Shown here: positions 62,391-64,000 of the stretch, piece by piece
Numbering within the stretch: position 1 is the stretch's first letter
Layout of the letters: each line of letters begins with the position of its first letter
NCBI GenBank assembly: GCA_949299195.1
Contig: CASFZN010000019.1
Location: forward strand, 1 to 64,000
From: an uncultured bacterium
GTDB lineage: Bacteria > Bacillota_I > Bacilli_A > RFN20 > CAG-826
Direction: 5' to 3'
Length of the DNA stretch: 64,000 nt
Notes under the pieces: generated by a model
What the model saw: only the letters and a program-made list of their open reading frames with translations
Database searches by the model: none
Told to the model about the DNA's origin: nothing
Program-made: the position numbers and the translations under genes

Positions 62391-62492
62391 ATTTTAAGAT
62401 GCAAATTTTACCTATTCTTCTTTTTTTATTTTTAAAACTAAACCAGTAAAATCTTTTCTTTTTAGTTTCTTTATTTTCGTTTTCTAGGTTAT

Positions 62493-62980
62493 TGAATATT
62501 CTAAAGCTTGAGAGCCACCAGTTTAAAGCTTGAGAGCCATACCCTATTTAATTAATAATTTTGAACTTAGGAGCCATCTATAAATTCTATCTCCTAAAAT
62601 ATTTTTGCATGAATTTTCATTGACTAATTTCAACCATAATTCAGAAAAATATTATTTATAATATTTTTTAAATACAGACATCCTTCAATTTTTAAAACTT
62701 CAAATTCATATAAAAAAACATTATCTTTAGTATGATTTAAATAAGATGGATATGATTTTAGCTAAGATACGTTTTATATATGAATAAATACAATATTAGT
62801 AATAAGAAATAATAAAATAAATTTTCTTAATTAATTGACAAAATATAGAAAGAAAATTTTAACGATTTATTTTATGCATTTATTTAAAAATATAGGTGGC
62901 TCTGAAGATTTAAATTGCTATTTAAAATGGGTATGGCTCTCAAGACCTAAACTGATGGCTCCGAAGCGCTAGAATATTCA
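62493..62980. mobile_element. MITE-like element with three-fold repeated termini
   Basis: About 488 bp with no coding frame. The two ~90 bp ends are inverted copies (left 62493-62581, right 62892-62980), about 75-80% identical. Each end holds three GAGCCA-type motifs, such as AGCTTGAGAGCCA twice and TTAGGAGCCAT. Repeated transposase-site arrays at both ends recall IS21 termini, so this is likely a non-autonomous derivative. Target duplications are not clear. The sequences 62391-62492 and 62981-63161 beside it hold no gene. Confidence 0.65.
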
Positions 62981-63161
62981 TAGAGAAACGTTTATCTAGT
63001 AGGCTTTCATTTTTCTAGTAGAACCAAATTTTAAAAATCCGTCGGTTCGAATCAATTTTTATCTACTAGCAAAACGCCAAAAATGAAAAAATGCCCGATT
63101 TCTCGAGCAAGTATCGTTCATTTCAATACCTTTAGTTTGTATCAAAATGTTAGTTATAAGA

Positions 63162-63238
63162 TGGTTGCGAGGGTAGGATTTGAACCTACGACCTCAGGGT
63201 TATGAGCCCTGCAAGCTACCGGACTGCTCTACCTCGCG
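63162..63238 (-). tRNA. tRNA-fMet (CAU)
   Basis: 77 nt with CCA. 5' CGCGAGG with C1 unpaired against the A of the acceptor end, GGGCTCATAACCC anticodon arm with three G-C pairs typical of initiators. Confidence 0.92.
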
Positions 63239-63255
63239 ATATCGTGTAATATAAA

Positions 63256-63346
63256 TGGCGGAGAAAGAGGGATTCGAACCCTCGCAAGACTTGCATCTTC
63301 TATCGGTTTTCAAGACCGACCCCTTCAGCCGCTTGGGTATTTCTCC
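63256..63346 (-). tRNA. tRNA-Ser (UGA)
   Basis: 91 nt, long variable arm. Anticodon loop TCTTGAAAA gives UGA; acceptor GGAGAAA/TTTCTCC. Confidence 0.93.
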
Positions 63347-63351
63347 ATAGA

Positions 63352-63428
63352 TGGTGGACCATCTAGGACTTGAACCCAGAACCTAACCGTTATGAGCGGT
63401 CCGCTCTAACCAATTGCGCTAATGGTCC
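63352..63428 (-). tRNA. tRNA with CAU anticodon, probably tRNA-Ile2
   Basis: 77 nt with CCA, acceptor GGACCAT/ATGGTCC and loop CTCATAA. From memory it resembles Bacillus tRNA-Ile2 (GGACC-type acceptor) rather than elongator Met, and would be read as lysidine-AU after TilS modification. Confidence 0.75.
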
Positions 63429-63435
63429 TTTATAT

Positions 63436-63512
63436 TGGTAGCAGCGGGGGGACTCGAACCCTCGACGCGCCGGGTATGAGCCGACTGCTCTAACCAACTG
63501 AGCTACGCTGCC
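63436..63512 (-). tRNA. tRNA-Met elongator (CAU)
   Basis: 77 nt with CCA, acceptor GGCAGCG/CGCTGCT, loop CTCATAC. Its body differs from the fMet and Ile2 genes nearby. Confidence 0.85.
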
Positions 63513-63545
63513 ATATCGGTATTTGCAGATTAATTCTTTTTTAAG

Positions 63546-63619
63546 TGGTGGACCCTAGGAGAATCGAACTCCTAACCCAAGCTTGCAAAGCTAGTGTTAT
63601 CCCATTTAACTAAGGGCCC
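63546..63619 (-). tRNA. tRNA-Ala (UGC)
   Basis: 74 nt with CCA. Anticodon loop CTTTGCAAG gives UGC; acceptor GGGCCCT/AGGGTCC. First of the five-tRNA cluster in transcription order. Confidence 0.9.
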
Positions 63620-63694
63620 ATTCGAACTAATGCTTGATAATAATATCATTACTTTAACCATAAATCAAGCAGTTAATTTCGCTTTTTTCACTAA

Positions 63695-63730
63695 TTGGCA
63701 AAAGCTAGTCAGGAAACTAGCTTTTACCAA
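63695..63730. terminator. bidirectional hairpin terminator
   Basis: AAAAGCTAGT/ACTAGCTTTT with TTGG/CCAA extension. It separates the Cys-rich gene from the tRNA cluster. Confidence 0.7.
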
Positions 63731-63751
63731 TAGTAAGTTACTTATTTTTAA

Positions 63752-63994
63752 TTAAGAACTAGTTTTTTTGTTAGGATTATTATTTGTTAAAGAGTGGTTA
63801 GCGGAACAAGAACATCCACATTTTTGACCTTTCTTTTTATATTTTTTATGATATGCCTTTACTAAATTTTTGCCTTTAGAAGCGCAATCACATTCTGAAA
63901 TAGACTCTCCTCTCATCTTCTTTCTAATGAAATAGATAGCCATCCCAATTAAATATAAACAAATAATAACTATAACTAAAATTTCAATCCACAT
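63752..63994 (-). CDS. small Cys-rich membrane protein (FeoB-associated-like)
   Basis: 80 residues. One N-terminal membrane helix (IEILVIVIICLYLIGMAIYFI), a basic stretch, then ECDCASKGKN and KCGCSCSANH: six Cys in two clusters. The layout resembles FeoB-associated Cys-rich proteins, which lie beside ferrous-iron transporters, but the rest of any feo operon would lie beyond the window. The start ATG is 6 bases from the window edge, so its ribosome site is not visible. Confidence 0.55.
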   Translation of the reverse strand: MWIEILVIVIICLYLIGMAIYFIRKKMRGESISECDCASKGKNLVKAYHKKYKKKGQKCGCSCSANHSLTNNNPNKKTSS

Positions 63995-64000
63995 AATATA

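Overview
AT-rich bacterial chromosome segment from a Firmicutes/Mollicutes-like host, most likely an uncultured gut Bacilli lineage of the RF39 or Erysipelotrichales type (an inference from gene content, not a database match). Host genes use TGA as a stop, for example the esterase ending at 53163 and the TadB-like gene ending at 25638, so the host reads the standard code. CIRCE/HrcA heat-shock operators, a LemA-DUF3137 pair, a compact Tad pilus and plant-glycoside catabolism fit that picture.

Layout. 0-5 kb: tail of an IS3-family element, a DUF1848 protein, an acyltransferase and htpG under a CIRCE operator. 5.2-6.75 kb: a decayed IS3 copy whose transposase carries TGA at two expected Trp positions. 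6.88-23.86 kb: a ~17 kb integrated element in the 3' end of tRNA-Glu, bounded by ~145 bp direct repeats. It carries a tyrosine integrase, two XRE repressors with twin operators, a Rep_trans-type initiator/relaxase with a GC-rich palindrome (oriT/double-strand-origin-like) inside its own 5' end, a membrane ATPase just upstream of it, and a four-gene cassette of large exported proteins. It also has several small basic proteins each followed by a compact hairpin array, and two divergent micro-ORF modules. No VirB4-like conjugation ATPase and no obvious coat protein were found, so it could be a mobilizable element or an unusual rolling-circle/filamentous-phage-like element. This is the best candidate for something undescribed.

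24-30.3 kb: acpP and a compact Tad/Flp-type pilus operon (pilin, two TadE-like pseudopilins, TadC, TadB, TadA and two paralogous secreted proteins). The two secreted-protein genes share an identical bipartite promoter-like motif. 30.4-47.5 kb: housekeeping genes (guanylate kinase, tdk, DUF3137, lemA, XRE regulator, DUF5662, hsp20 with two CIRCE sites, a heterodimeric ABC exporter, DUF308, CDF transporter, sirtuin, upp, SGNH hydrolase, acyltransferase, glycosyltransferase) with tRNAs Arg, Leu, Thr and Val. A decayed kinase-like gene lies at 40.8-41.4 kb.

47.5-49.8 kb is a scar zone of truncated genes and repeats. 49.8-62.3 kb is a rhamnoside-utilization cluster: rhaD, rhaA, rhaB, an esterase, a GH78 alpha-L-rhamnosidase, a GPH-family transporter and a GH3 glycosidase in one tight minus-strand operon, with a divergent AraC-family regulator. 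It would take up a rhamnose-containing glycoside, cleave rhamnose and glucose from it, and feed rhamnose to DHAP and lactaldehyde. 62.5-63.0 kb holds a MITE-like element with ~90 bp inverted repeats, followed by five minus-strand tRNAs and a small Cys-rich membrane protein.
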